A stretch of 64,000 nt of DNA from Colletotrichum lupini (GCF_023278565.1 NC_064676.1:5580001-5644000), one strand, 5' to 3'; counted from the first letter of the stretch, positions 11,500 through 23,950 are shown. The notes: a model not told the origin generated them from the letters alone. Translations and numbers: made by a program.

Positions 11500-13784
11500 A
11501 TACGAAATACCTACCTAGGTAGGTACCTAAGAAGTTAGGAATACTTGATACTTCATGCTGCTCGTTGCCTCTCCATTTGTTCCATCGTCACATCGTCACA
11601 TCTTGGATCAGGGTGATCAGGGTCCCCTCCCCTCCTCCAAACGCTTTCTTCGTCACCAAGACCAAACACAAATCACAAATCAAAGCCATCAATAACCCCC
11701 CCTCTTCATCCCTCAGTGACGACATCCCATCCTCGTCCGGCGCCCCGGCATCCAAAACCCAACGCTACCCGTGATCCGTCAGGTTTAGCTACGCACGGTT
11801 TGAGCAACACACACCAGTGACCAGCAACACCACTCATCGGAACTGTAGGCACGATAGAAACACCATCGCTGCAGGGAGCTCCCCTCCTGGAGCTTGCGCC
11901 CACCCCTCGTGCGATCCCACAATCACCGAGACAGAGCCGCGCAGTCGCATCCCGTCTTGCAGCCAAACAGCGCCCGGGATAGACTCTTTATTTGAATACC
12001 AGTACCTCACCGGGTCAGAGCTGGAGGTTCCCCATCAGAGCTCCCCCATCGAGCAGGCCTCATCCCTCTTGTTTCTTCCACCTCACCCTCGGACGGGGCG
12101 ACGCTCGAGCACTCCAGTGACCACTCTTTTTCTCTTCCACGACCACCACAGACATCTCATACGAGCACGACAAGGAAAACAAATACATAATAGGAGGGCG
12201 GAACGAGGAAGAATAGAGTCAGGGGCCCGGTCCTTGGTCTGCTCGTTGCTTTTGCCCTTAATCCGCACCCATCTTTGAGCTTTGGGTTCCGATTGTACTC
12301 AATTCGTATTCTACCGACATCCTTGTGTACCTACCTTGGGTGGTTAACTTCCCAGTCTCGTAGGTTCTTGACTTTCAAGTTTCGGCCCCCAAAGACCGAG
12401 TGCATCCGTCAATCCTTCCCTTCCATCGATTCATTGCAACGCAACGCAATACAATACGACGCAACACAACTCAAGGTCCAAGGAAGAGCGTACCGTAGCA
12501 CCGCCGCCAAGGATCGCTATCAAAAGCAAGCGCATCCCCTCGCTCATTCTGTCATCTCTCCAGCCATTCATCCATACCGAATACAGTCCACCCACCACCA
12601 TCCCGCATTAACGCTGCGATATTCGGGCCATCCCAGAGACACACCACCCAACCATCGGCAGGCCTACCAACAGCCTCGTCACACTTTCGGATTTCACACC
12701 AATATCCCATCCCGCAGCTTACCATCAATTTTCACCTGTTGACTGCATCTGCGGCGGCGCCCAATTGACCAACGACGTCTTCTGCTCCCCGCATCGCTCA
12801 AGCTCCCACTCGCGACAAAAGAAACATCTTGTCTCACCTTTGAGGGCGAAGAATACGAACGGGTTCTATTTACGTCCAGTCAATCCATTCCCACCGATTC
12901 ACTCCTCGCTCATTGCAACCTCAACGGTCTACACTCTCTGTCTCGCGCGCGCGCGCCACACGATACGGACTAACCCCAACGACACCTCCATCATCCCATC
13001 CACATCCCTCTTGGTGGGCACGTAGAAAAGGCGACGAACGACACCTGCTACCCGCACCAAAGCAACGAGATCAACCAAAATAACAACCACGAGGCGAAGA
13101 GAGGCGACGCAAACCACACAGACGCACACCTTTCTTAACTTCCGGTGTCTTCCACTCTCCTTCTCGTCTTCGCTTCCCCCACCTTGCCCAGAAAAAGCCC
13201 ACGGTCCCAAACGAACGAACCCTGTTTGGGGGCCGCTCCCGTGAACGATTACGCCACAGCCTTTTGCCTCTTACTCGATCCTAACTAAAAGAAGAAAAAC
13301 GGTCGAACCGCGCGCGCGGTCTGAGAGCCGAAACGAAGCTAAGAAGCACAAGAGCTGCTGCACTGCCGTCCGACTACCTTGCTCCCACGAGCCTACGAAT
13401 ACCTTACCTGCCCTACCGCCGCCACTAATAGAGAGTCGGACCTCTTCTTATCTCACCTCACCCACCACCACTTATTGTACTAGCGACTCTTTCCCACAAA
13501 ACTTCTCGACTGAATCTCCCGAACCAGAGTTCCCTCCCGAAATATCACCACGAGATCGCACTCGACCTTTCTTCGAAAGCTCAATTCAACGCGTAACGCA
13601 GCAAACAGCGCATTTGCGACGCCAAGTCCACCGTCATCAAGCGTCCTCTACTCGCGACTTCCAACGGCGCACGCGACGTGTGACGACACAACCTCGGAGC
13701 TGTCCCCGCAATCCAAGGCGGCCGACACTGGACCACCACAACCACCACATCTCTGGTCTTTCGGAACGAAAATCAACTACCACA
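11500..13784 (+). promoter_or_regulatory. Pyrimidine/CA-rich upstream region and probable long 5' leader of the Ras-like gene
   Basis: The + strand from about 11560 to 13780 is strongly biased to C, T and CA, with many CTCC/CACC runs. Fungal promoters and 5' UTRs of signalling genes often look like this. Several short ATG-started frames lie in it (for example 11817-12278 and 12275-12742), and the frame of the Ras-like CDS itself is open back to 13614. A palindromic tract, acctacctaggtaggt, sits at 11509-11524 and a (CG)n run at about 12944-12956. The transcription start is not visible from sequence. Confidence 0.4.
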
Positions 13785-14582
13785 ATGTCAATCTCACAAC
13801 AAGCCCCGACGCCAATCTCGATTACCATTTGCGGCGACGGCGGCTGCGGAAAATCCTCTATAACTCTCCGTCTCGTGCGTTCGCAATGGACCTCCGAATA
13901 CGACCCCACTATTGAGGACTCCTACTCCATCACCCGCAAGATCGATGGACAAAACTACCACCTTTCTCTTACGGATACGGCCGGGCAAGAGGAGTACCGC
14001 GGCATGTGGGCATCATCGAACCTCGGCGCGGATGCTTTCTTGCTCGTGTACGACATCACCTCCCGCGATTCCATCGACGCCCTCCAGTACTTTAACGACC
14101 TCATCGACATGGAGGCAGAGACTCGCCTCGATAATGCTGAGCGCGCAAAACGTGCCGGCCTCTCACCCTCCTCCTACCGCGATACCGTATCTGCCACGCC
14201 GGGCGCTAAAACCGTTCCTCCCGTTAAGATTGTCGCCGGCAACAAATGTGACCTTCAAGAGTCCCGCGCCGTTCCTGCGGCCATGGGCCTAGACTGGGCG
14301 CGTCGCCGGGGGTGCGGTTTCATGGAGACGAGTGCACGGCTCGAGGTCAATATCGAGGAGACGTTTGCGCTCATTGTTCGTCGCGTTGTTGAGGCTAGGC
14401 GCATGGCGGAGCTGGGCGTCAACGAAAACATGGAAATGGATCGGAGAGGAATGACCAAGCCGCTAAGTCCCCTTCCGGCAGGCAGCGAGCAGAATGAGAA
14501 ACGCGGCCCCGGTGTTCGGGGTCCGAACATCGAAGGCAAGGTTGGCAAGGCATCGATATGGAGGAAGCTCCGGTGCTGGTGA
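13785..14582 (+). CDS. Ras-family small GTPase with atypical C-terminus
   Basis: The protein has 265 aa in one exon. All G boxes are present: G1 GDGGCGKSS at 17-25, switch I YDPTIEDSY at 39-47, G3 DTAGQE at 64-69, G4 NKCD at 153-156 and G5 ETSA at 181-184. The residues equivalent to Gly12 and Gln61 of mammalian Ras are intact (Gly19, Gln68), so GTP hydrolysis should be normal. An insert of roughly 25-30 residues (about 111-146) separates the alpha-3 region from the NKCD box. The C-terminus ends K-L-R-C-W, so a canonical four-residue CAAX prenylation box is absent. I placed the start at 13785 because the ATG has a good context (cacaATG) and the fold begins a few residues later. The in-frame extension back to 13614 looks like translated leader. 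It probably acts in membrane-proximal signalling, with partner unknown. Confidence 0.8.
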   Translation: MSISQQAPTPISITICGDGGCGKSSITLRLVRSQWTSEYDPTIEDSYSITRKIDGQNYHLSLTDTAGQEEYRGMWASSNLGADAFLLVYDITSRDSIDALQYFNDLIDMEAETRLDNAERAKRAGLSPSSYRDTVSATPGAKTVPPVKIVAGNKCDLQESRAVPAAMGLDWARRRGCGFMETSARLEVNIEETFALIVRRVVEARRMAELGVNENMEMDRRGMTKPLSPLPAGSEQNEKRGPGVRGPNIEGKVGKASIWRKLRCW

Positions 14583-15482
14583 GGCTTTGACTTGATGGGC
14601 CCCTAAGCCAAGATGGCTTTCGAATGTCGATGTTGCATCTAAAGCTGTTACGGCGGGGTTGCTACTCAAAAGTGAGGCCATCAAATGAGACCATGAGCGG
14701 CTTCGCCTGTCGACCTGTGGCTGAGATGGGGGGGCTGACGAGGAGGTCCAAGCCTATCTCTAGAGAGACCCAGGGACGAGTGTGACAACCAAAGTCATTG
14801 CAGGCCGTTGCGCAAGGAAAGGGTCTGCATCAAGCGCCATGGCGATGAAGCATGCCATCATCCACGGTAGCAGAGGCAGCTTTGACAGCCGGTACATTGT
14901 CGTTTTTGCACATTGGGATTTCAGAGAGATTGGGACTTACACGCAAGTGTAGCATTATCAAATGGGGGCGTTTGGGAGTCTCGAGCGCAAGTTCCTCACC
15001 GCCTGTTGTACGGGTCGTGAAGGGCGAGGGATTGTACCCAGGGGGGGGGTTGGGCAAAACACCACCGATATAGCCTAGGCTGTATCTCAACTTTTGCGTT
15101 TTCTTGTGTTTTTTGCTTTCGTTTAGATACCAATGATGCGTGTGAATTATCAAGCATATTCAAGGTGAAGCAGACTGGTCATGTTCTTTTCAGTGTGAGA
15201 TCTTGTTAAGATGAATGTAAATCTAATGAAAAAAACTAGTCATATATTTTGTTTTTCATTCAACTTTAGAGCACATGTGCCACCGCCGCGACAAAAACCT
15301 CATTCTCAAACTCGCAAAAAACTGCCCTGATATCTTCTCCTCTTATCCCGAGTATACCACAACGCCGTAGCATCAAACAAACTCTTTCCGAAAAAACGTT
15401 ACTGTCTGTGAAACCTGTCCAAACATTTCATCTAGTCGTTTCTTCCATCTAGAGCTTTGCTAATCCCCATCTATCAAAAGTC
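14583..15482. other. Convergent 3' intergenic region
   Basis: The region lies between the stop codons of the Ras-like gene (+) and the phosphoketolase gene (-). It should contain both 3' UTRs, and AT-rich stretches at 15200-15260 could serve as polyadenylation signals. No gene is apparent. Confidence 0.5.
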
Positions 15483-17992
15483 TTAGGTGGTGATCTTGGC
15501 GACCTTTTGCCACAGGCCGTTGTGAGACCAGGTCCAGTTCTTGAGGAAGGGCGGGTCCATGCCCGTCTCGAACGCCTCGATGCGGGCGGCGATCTGCTGG
15601 TTGCGCAGCGTCTCGCGGGCGGCGGCGCCGCGGTTGTGGAGCTGTGGCATGCGGTCGATGGCGTCCATGGCGAGGCTGAAGCGGTCCGTCTGGTTGCGGA
15701 TGGCGAGCTCGAGGGGCGTGTCGATGTTGCCCTTTTCCTTGTAGCCGCGCACGTGGAGGTTCATGTTGCCCGGGCGCTTGTAGGTGAGGCGGTGGACGAG
15801 CCAGGGGTAGGAGTGGAAGTTGAAAATGACGGGCTTGTCGTCCGTGAAGAGGGAGACCCATTCGGCGTTTGTGAGGCCGTGGGGGTGGTCTTCGTGGGAG
15901 ATGAGCTTGAAGAGGTCGACGCAGTTGACGCAGCGGATCTTGAGCTCGGGGAAGTGTTGCAGCAGGAGGTCGATGGCGGCGAGGGACTCGTGAGTGGAGA
16001 TGTCGCCGCACGAGGCCATGACGAGGTCGGGCTCCTCGCCCTGGTCGGTGCTGAACTGGGGCCAGATGCCGATGCCCTTTGTGCAGTGCTCGACGGCCTT
16101 CTCCATGGTGAGGTACTGCAGGTGCTCCTGCTTGTCGGCGACGATGACGTTGACGTAGTTTGAGGAGGCGAGGCAGTGGTCCATTGTAGAGAGGAGGCAG
16201 TTACCGTCGGGCGGGAGGTAGATGCGGACGACCTCGGGGCTCTTATTGGCGACGACGTCGAGGAAGCCCGGGTCCTGGTGCGTGAAGCCGTTGTGGTCCT
16301 GGCGCCAGACGACGGCGGTGAGGAGGATGTTGAGGGAGGCGATCTTGTTGCGCCACTCGACTTCGAGGGCCTTTTCGATCCACTTGCAGTGCTGGTTGAC
16401 CATGGAGTCGATGACGTGGACTGCACAATTTGTTAGCATCATGTTTGTTCAATACGTGAGAGAGAGGTGAACTTACTGAATGGCTCGTAGCTGTTGAGGA
16501 GACCGTGACGTCCGGTCAGGATGTAACCCTCGAGCCAACCCTCACAGGTGTGCTCGGAAAGCATCTCCATGACACGTCCCTCGGGGGCCAGGTTGCCGCC
16601 GTTGGCATCCTCTTCAAAGTACTCGCCCATCCAGACCTTCTTGCCGGCCTCGTAGACGGCACCAAGCTTGTTGGACTCGGTCTCGTCGGGTCCGAACAGA
16701 CGGAAGCTCTGCATGTTCTGGGCCATGACATCCCGAAGATAGGTGGCCATGTTGTTCATGCTGGCAGCCATGGTGCCGCCAGACTTGTCAACCTTGATAG
16801 CGTACTCCTTGAAGTCGGGAAGCTTGAGAGGCTTCCTAAGAACGCCACCGTTAGCCACGGGGTTGGCACTCATGCGGCGATTACCGGTAGGGCAGAGGGA
16901 CTTGAGCTCATCCGAGATACGGCCGTCCTTGAAGAGACGCTCGGGCTCGTAGCTGCGCATCCACTGCTCGAGGAGCTTCATGTGCTCGGGGTTGGTGGCG
17001 GCGTTGGGGATGGGGACTTGATGGGCTCTCCAGTAGCCCTCCAAGTAGTTGTCGTCAATCTTGCGGGGGCCAGTCCAGCCCTTGGGACTGCGAAGGACAA
17101 TCAAGGGCCAGATGGGGCGGAAGGCCTTGCCGGAGTCGCGGGCCTGCTTCTGGAACTTGCGGATCTCGAGGACGCAGTGTTCCAGAGTGGCGGCCATGGC
17201 CTGGTGCATGGTATCGACATCGTCGCCCTCGACAAAGTACGGCTGCCAACCGTAGCCGAGGAAGAGGTTCTCCAGCTCCTTGTGGGAGATTCTGGCCAGG
17301 ATCGTGGGGTTGTTGATCTTGTAACCGTTCAGGTGCAGGACAGGCAATACGGCGCCATCCACAATGGGGTTGAGGAACTTGGTGCTGTGCCATGCAGTTG
17401 CCAGCGGGCCAGTCTCGGCCTCACCATCGCCGACCATGGTCAGGGCAATGAGATCGGGGTGGTCGTAGACGGCACCGAACGCATGCGAGACGGAGTAGCC
17501 AAGCTCTCCACCCTCGTGGATGGAGCCCGGGGTCTCCGGGGTAGCGTGGGAACCGATGCCACCGGGGAAGGAGAAGGACTTGAAGAACTTCTGCATGCCT
17601 TCAACGTCTTCCGACTTCTCTGGGTAGACCTCGGAGTAGACACCCTCGAGGTACGACTGGGAGAGCACGGCGGGGGCTCCATGGCCCGGGCCGGAGATGA
17701 AGATGGAGTCGAGGTCGTACTTCTTGATAAGACGGTTGAAGTGCATCCAGGTAAAGATTTGACCCGGAGCTGATCCGAAGTGACCGAGTAACCTCAGCTT
17801 CATGTGCTCCTTCTTGAGGGGCTCCCTGAGGAGGGGGTTTTCTTTGAGGAAGATCATTCCCAAAGACAGGTACAAGCTGGCCTTGAAGAAGTCATTGTAC
17901 TTTACAATGTCCTCCTTGGAGAGGGGCTCGCCCTTTACTGTTGACCGGGCTGGGCCATAGGGGCTGATGGACTCGACCTCCTTGTCGGCCAT
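15483..17992 (-). CDS. Phosphoketolase (xylulose-5-phosphate/fructose-6-phosphate)
   Basis: There are two exons, 16477-17992 and 15483-16420, with a 56-nt intron at 16421-16476 (GTAAGT donor, GTGCAG acceptor). The join restores YEPFIHVIDSMVNQ in frame. The 817-aa product matches the family's usual length of about 790-830. Phosphoketolase cleaves xylulose 5-phosphate or fructose 6-phosphate with phosphate to give acetyl phosphate plus glyceraldehyde 3-phosphate or erythrose 4-phosphate, using thiamine diphosphate in the cytosol. Visible motifs are GPGHGAP at 101-107, the SHA segment at 148-150, and the thiamine-diphosphate/Mg motif GDGEAETGP at 188-196. The C-terminal part (ASCGDISTHESLAAIDLL, and PVIFNFHSYPW) is typical of the family. 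There is no neighbouring acetate kinase or phosphotransacetylase in the window. Identity is secure; which sugar phosphate is preferred cannot be read. Confidence 0.95.
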
Positions 17993-18125
17993 GTTGATGG
18001 TGACGGGAGGTAGGTACGTAAGTGCTGGTGATGTTTATCGTAGGTGTGTTCAGGCCAAGATGCCTTGAAAGGGGTGGTTTAGAAAAGGAAAGGCAAGAGC
18101 TGACTGAAGTCTGAGAGGGCTTGGT

Positions 18126-18132
18126 CTTTATA
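18126..18132 (-). promoter_or_regulatory. TATA-like box of the phosphoketolase gene
   Basis: TATAAAG on the minus strand lies 134 nt upstream of the phosphoketolase ATG, a reasonable distance for a core promoter plus short leader. Sequence resemblance is the only evidence. Confidence 0.45.
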
Positions 18133-21100
18133 CCTACTAGTCAGGCCGGAAGAGGTCAGAGGAGAGACAGAGAGAGAGCAAGATATGTTGCGGTCATTTC
18201 GCTCAAAGGTCGGGCGGCAGGCGGGTAGCTCTGCCCAGGCTGGAGTTTGATGCTCACGTCTATGGTGCTGATCCCCGGTTGGAGGCCGGCGGGCATCGAC
18301 TGAGTAGCGTAAACGCAGGTCCGGGAGCTATCAGCCGATGTTGACGGCTACCAACCTGGGTTGGAGGCGAAGGTTGCGAACGTTGAGAGAACAAGGGCAT
18401 ACAAGCAGGGGTGGGGTATACGAAGATACGGAACGGAACCTTGTGGCATGTAACACGTTCCTTGATGGGGCTCCAGGTGAAGCATCTTTTTGGGACTTTT
18501 AGCCTGGGGAGTTGGAGAAGTGGTAACCCCAGGTGCGGGACTCTCATTCATTCCACAATGAAAGGCTCCAATGGGCTGGCAACGTGGGGGAAAGAGGAAA
18601 AGAGAAAGAGATGTCAGGTGTCATGGCATCCTGGCAACGTGGACTTCTGGCGTGGGTTGCCGTTAGTGGCATATGGCGAAGTTTCCTTCTGGGCGGTCCG
18701 GAAGCTGCCTATGACAGGGTGACGGGACGAAAACTAAGACGGCGGCTGCAGATGAGCTGAGGAACTGCGGGTTTTCCTTGCATGTTCTTTTGGCGACGAG
18801 AGGTTGATCGGTGGGTGGTGCTGGTGATTGTGCGTGGGGAGAAGAGGTGGTCTGATTTTCTGAACGCAACTCAACTGCGGCCATGGCACCAGGCGACATG
18901 TAGCCGACGTCACCTTACGCCCCACGTCGGTATCGGTTGTGATCCTGTCCGCGTCATAGTGCTTGGTTTGCCCTGTCAGTCCGTTTTCAGGAGATTGGGG
19001 AAGGATGTTCAGGATTCAATGGCTTTTTGGGTCAGGAACGCTTGCACCTTGGTGGTCGAGAGGTCTCAGTCAGCGGAGGAAGTACGGAGAAAAACTGCTG
19101 CTCAGATTTCAGAGTCGGGGCAGCAGCGGGCCGAGCAGAATCGCCGCTTCGGGACATGGTACGGTACCTTCAAGGTACGTATTCGGCACCGTCGGCAGCT
19201 GCCGTTTGCCGGCCCGGGCTACGTATCTACGGTGTCTATGGCGAGCCAAGGTGAAGACGGTGACTAGCAAGGTGAGGAAGGTGCTGATGCACACATCTTC
19301 ATTCCAATTTGCAACGTAACGCCTGCAACTACATTGGCATTATCGGCAGCTCTGCCCAGTCCGTGCTGCCGGGCCAATCTCTGTTACACCAACACGATTC
19401 TGACCCAATCCAACCCATCCATGCCTGCATCAAAAAGCCTCAATCACCTTTTGGCTAGGTGGTCTCACTACCCGATCTTCGGGAATGAGATAGTCAACTC
19501 CCAGGACAACGGCTAATCGCCAGATACGATCCCCTTCTTGGCGTGGCGTCAACCGAAATGGCACACCCAAGATATCTCCCTACCATCACGGGACAGTGGC
19601 ATCCTTCCATCGAGAAAACAGCAGAATCCGTTCTACCTCGCCTCCAGAGAAAGCCAACAGAGTCTCCATCCCGGGTTAGGCATGCTCTACGGCACCACCG
19701 TTTCGGACCGTTTACTCGTATCAACGCCCTATCGCAACCAGTGCCGGTGTCCCCGTGCAACCGGCTTAGAACGACCAGCCTTTTCTCTCGATTCGCTTGT
19801 CTGGTCGACCAGTCCACTGATAGCCCGATCATTAGCTGCACCAACGGCGTTGGTAATGACAATGCTGTCCCGGAGGAGCCAGACGAATATCGAAACAAGG
19901 ACGTCGTCAGTTAGCCGGCAAGGGGTATGAATGACAGGCCCGGCAAGCCTAGCAGTGAACCCGGATGCCTTCTGCCCTTGGCCAATCTAGCTAGGCATGC
20001 AGCAAATATCCCGCCATTGCAGAGAGGTGCCTTGGTACTTGGCCTTCTTCTGCAGGCAACTGGGCAGGCTGGCATAAGGCACGAACTAGACGACGGAAAA
20101 CAACTGACGGTGCGGAACCCGGCCGGCTCCTCGCCCAGATCCAGAAGCAGCTGATTCATGGCGAGTCTGGATCATGGCATATGCACGCAGATCATGGCAC
20201 CGCTCATCCACGACTTGCCTTACGTGCCACAATAAGCCTGGCAACCCCGGTTCACTGGGGGCCTGACACACCCCGCCAAGTGTCAATCCTGCAGACATCA
20301 CCCCACCACCTTCCACGGCGGGAGCTAGGACCCCAGCCCCGAGAAGACGAGGACAAAGTGGAGGGGAGCTGGAGCTTGAGCTTGGGCTCGGTGCTCGCCC
20401 TTGGTGCCACTTCCGCAGAAACAACGCGCTGTTTTGAATCGCCATTTATATTGTTTTTCTGGGAATTTCTCGCCCAGGTCATTTTTCTCTTCAGCATCAG
20501 CGTTTCTTCTGCCTACAACAAGTATCTTGCCCCCCAGAGACCACGCCATCCGCTGATTATCGATTGACATTCAGTGTCTTGCGTCTTGAGAGACTCAGAG
20601 CAATTGCAGCGGCAACCGGCAAGTCAGCTAGTGATGAGACCTCGCCGATGGAGGGGTAGCCTCTTGGCGAAACCCTGCCAGATGAGGGGAAAGCCCACAA
20701 TGTGCGCTTGAAGGAATGTTCACGGAATGCCGTTGGGTTCCAAGTCATCCGGTGTTCCGCATTGGGTCAGGACTTATGCCAACCAACAACGCCGGCGATC
20801 TGCTTGAGACGACGATATGGGAACGCAACGACATACGCTTATCAATATGATAAAATGTTCCACCCTGCGGGTGATGAATAGGCTCGTCTTTCGGCGGGTA
20901 CAGCCTTCCTCGCTATGCACCGTATTCACCTTGTTTTGTGTGACAGCACTAGGCAAAGCCAAGCGTCTATTGGACTAGACACGGGATTTAAATGTGACAT
21001 TGCATCCATGGTCTCGAGGCTCTGCAAGTCGAACAATCCGGGGATCTGGCAGACGTTCAAAGACAAGACATCTGCGACAATTTTATCACCATAAAACGCT

Positions 21101-23331
21101 AACCTCCTTGACCCGGAGAGTGGATTCCCACCTGTCATCTGAATCGTCCCGACTTATTCTGAGTTAGGTATGAATTGTCTCATTGCCTCAACGTTTGCGC
21201 AACCTTGAGAGATTTCACGCATTTCTTCTTCACCGCAATCTCGGACTAGAAACAGGTTCCGGCTTTCCTTGGATCTCGATGAGCGGGACCCCTCGCGAGA
21301 AGTTGTTCAGCGAGGTGGATGGTGGGGTTTTCACATTCTCATGCCCTGATCTGATAATTTATGGGTACGGGGAGTCTGACAGCTGCGCTCCACGCTGTGC
21401 CGCAGGTACTTCGTATGCGGGTCACCAAGCCAGGTCCTCCGAGCCGACCGGGGGCTGCTGTCCTGCGGCTGCGGCGGGGTTGGTGGGGGATCAGCCGCCG
21501 ACACGCGGGAACTAACCGTTTACCAGCAGCACTCAGGGGCACTAGGCACTTGCAAAGAGCTTTGGTTCAGCTGCCTAGGAGTTTGCGCCGATTTGCCTTT
21601 GCTCTGGGCGCAGAGTCACTGCTATCGTGCCTACTCGCAAGTCAGGATGTCCACATCTAAGTATGATGAGTTGCTCCTTTCTCGACATGGGTACGCATTA
21701 TTTATAGGAGATACTGACCGCAGTGAAGGCAAACTATCATACGGATGACCATTTTTTAGCTATGATTAGCCATAGAAGTTGGGGTTTATACAACGTGGCC
21801 TTGATCCTCGTCACTTACGTCCCATCTCAATGACCATTGACTTACGATGACATCCAATCCCGGACCCCATCCTGGTCTGATATCAAACTGACAGCACAAA
21901 GATAATGTCCCCATGCGAGATTGCGACCCTTAAAACAAAAAGTCGTTGTTCCATAATGCGAGACTCCTAATTGTAGACTTCATTCACTCCCGGTGGACGA
22001 CGAGTTGCAAGTCCATCCCCCGCACCGACGGACTGAACTCTCTCGATGACCACTTTACTCCCTTTGCCATATGCCCCATTTACCCGAAAGGGTTGCGAGA
22101 CCGCGTAAACTCATTTAATTGACTTATCTCACGAACCGTCCGAGCGGAACGCCCGTGACCACCTTCATAGTAGAGAACAGCCAAGTGAAGGGGAGAGTCG
22201 ACACACTTGGACATCACGGTGGCCTGACGTCACGCCGTCCCCCCCGCGTTCTATGGTCCCCAATAGTTTGGTTCAGACAGAAAAGAAAAGGTCAAGAGAG
22301 GGGAAGTATAGAAGTTATTTGCGTATATACTCTGCTCCGTCCGCTCTCAAATTGCGACCAATGGTGAAAACTTTCTTCCACCCTCTTCCTTGACTGACTA
22401 TCATAAACCGCCTCGTGAGTGATTCTCTTACGTCGAACATTATCATCCCATCCATAAGGAGAGTCGAATGAGCATTTCGATTGATTATACGATTGTACGC
22501 AGAAGAAAAGAAACCTTTCCACACCCTTGTAATGGCATCCTACCCAAGTCACAAACCTCAAACCTCACAGCCTCCTGCGCCTATCCCCATCAAGGACGGC
22601 GACGAAGACCAGGGCGATGTGATGAGAGACTACTAAGATGGAAGAGGGCAACTTTGGGGGAGCGACAGGAAACTGGCTTTGATGGAAGTTGAATGGGTTC
22701 GGGCCGACACACACACAAAGCTTGGAAGAGGCAAGGAACACTGAGACTGTGATAAGATTACACACGAGCTGAGACGTGAGGGCAAAGGAAGGTAGGCTAA
22801 TGTTGGAACTACTGAGACTGCAAGCTTGTACGATGTTATGCAATTCGAACTACTTTCTGATTGAACCTTTGCTTTCTAAGACCCCCATCACGCGAAGAAA
22901 TCACTTAGGTATGCCGGCAGTCCGCTTCACCTACTGCAGACTCCCAGCAAACCTGTTCTCATCTTCCCTCATTGATTCTGGGCCCCTGCATATCTATTCC
23001 CCCATTCCAGCTACCCCGGTCTTCAAGCCGGTGCCGCCATTCCAAGGTTCCAGGCCTCATCAGACCACGCCTCTTCCCCTCCCCCTAGCTCTCCCCACGG
23101 GGTACGAACGCCTACGGCTGCGCATCTTGACGTGATGATTGCATCTAGCGGGCATGACTAGCCTCCTTTCCTGCTCGCAATACCTACCCCGCCCTATGGT
23201 CTGTCCCCTTTGGACGATCCTTCCTAGCTCACCTGGATCTCGCAGGGCAGTGTCTTGATTATCACGCCAACAAGCCACATATGATATCTAAGATATCTTG
23301 CAGGGAGAAAGATTGAAACATGTTTCTTGAT
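18133..23331. other. Gene-poor intergenic region
   Basis: Many 60-160 codon frames overlap here on both strands (for example 18782-19267, 19538-19930 and 20181-20567). None shows a recognisable domain or signal peptide, and none could be linked into a longer protein by splice sites. A TGACGTCA palindrome (CRE-like) is at 22225-22232 with no obvious target gene. I see no RNA gene. Confidence 0.45.
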
Positions 23332-23664
23332 CTAGCAGAAAGCTTCATAGTAATTGATAGATCCTGCGTAGTGTCTCATCTTACCCCTGGTTCCCTGGAT
23401 CTCGCAGTAAGCGGGACCGGTGTCAATGTTGAAGACATCAGGTGATGACTCCCCTGCATATACATCGGCTTTCTTTTTGAGGCTTACACCAATCCCAGTG
23501 TAATAGACGTCCCTTCGATGAGAAGGATAGGCTCTGAGAAAGCAGTTTCTTCTGGCTCCATAGCCCAAAAATTGGAATAGCTCGAGGCTTTTTCCGAGAG
23601 ACCCACGCACAAAGATACAATGAAGAGAACATGCCACAGGAGATTTCGTTGAATTGCTACGCAT
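23332..23664 (-). CDS. Possible small Cys-containing protein (uncertain, perhaps relic)
   Basis: This 110-codon frame starts with ATG at 23664. Its second half (about residues 50-110) has a protein-like composition: charged, with spaced Cys, Tyr and Gly and a C-terminal YYEAFC. The first half does not look like a normal N-terminus in this frame. In a neighbouring frame of the same strand (about 23490-23670) a hydrophobic signal-peptide-like stretch, LLWHVLFIVSLCVGL, appears without an ATG. That pattern would fit an unrecognised intron, a frameshifted gene or chance. I do not recognise a family. It is listed so that it can be tested, at low confidence. Confidence 0.2.
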   Translation of the reverse strand: MRSNSTKSPVACSLHCIFVRGSLGKSLELFQFLGYGARRNCFLRAYPSHRRDVYYTGIGVSLKKKADVYAGESSPDVFNIDTGPAYCEIQGTRGKMRHYAGSINYYEAFC

Positions 23665-23941
23665 CTGAGCAAGACCTGAGTCTCCTACACCTCACCTTCA
23701 GATTCTGAGCAATAGACGACGTCATCAACTACATTTGAACCACACCCGCCCCCAAGAACACGGCCTTCACAGCCGCGAGAACTATTCACACTATCCCAAG
23801 CTACTATTCCTACTCGTGATCCATCCAACATATCCACCAAACTCCTCCACGTTCCCGTCTCACAACCAACTCCTCAAGGGCCTCTCCTTCGAGAAACCTG
23901 CTCAAATCTGCTGTACGAGGCCATAAAGAGCCAGCACAGGC

Positions 23942-23945
23942 AAAA
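23942..23945 (-). terminator. Pol III T-run after the tRNA-Thr
   Basis: Four T residues on the minus strand lie 5 nt past the tRNA 3' end, a minimal RNA polymerase III terminator. Confidence 0.45.
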
Positions 23946-23950
23946 TGGAA

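Noticed and set aside
13614..13784. In-frame N-terminal extension of the Ras-like GTPase
   Set aside because: The extra 57 residues are Arg/Thr/His-rich and resemble translated leader; the ATG at 13785 has better context and lies just before the conserved fold.
15507..17773. Long plus-strand frames (218 and 422 codons) opposite the phosphoketolase gene
   Set aside because: They are antisense shadows of the GC-rich coding strand; the minus-strand protein matches a known enzyme along its full length.
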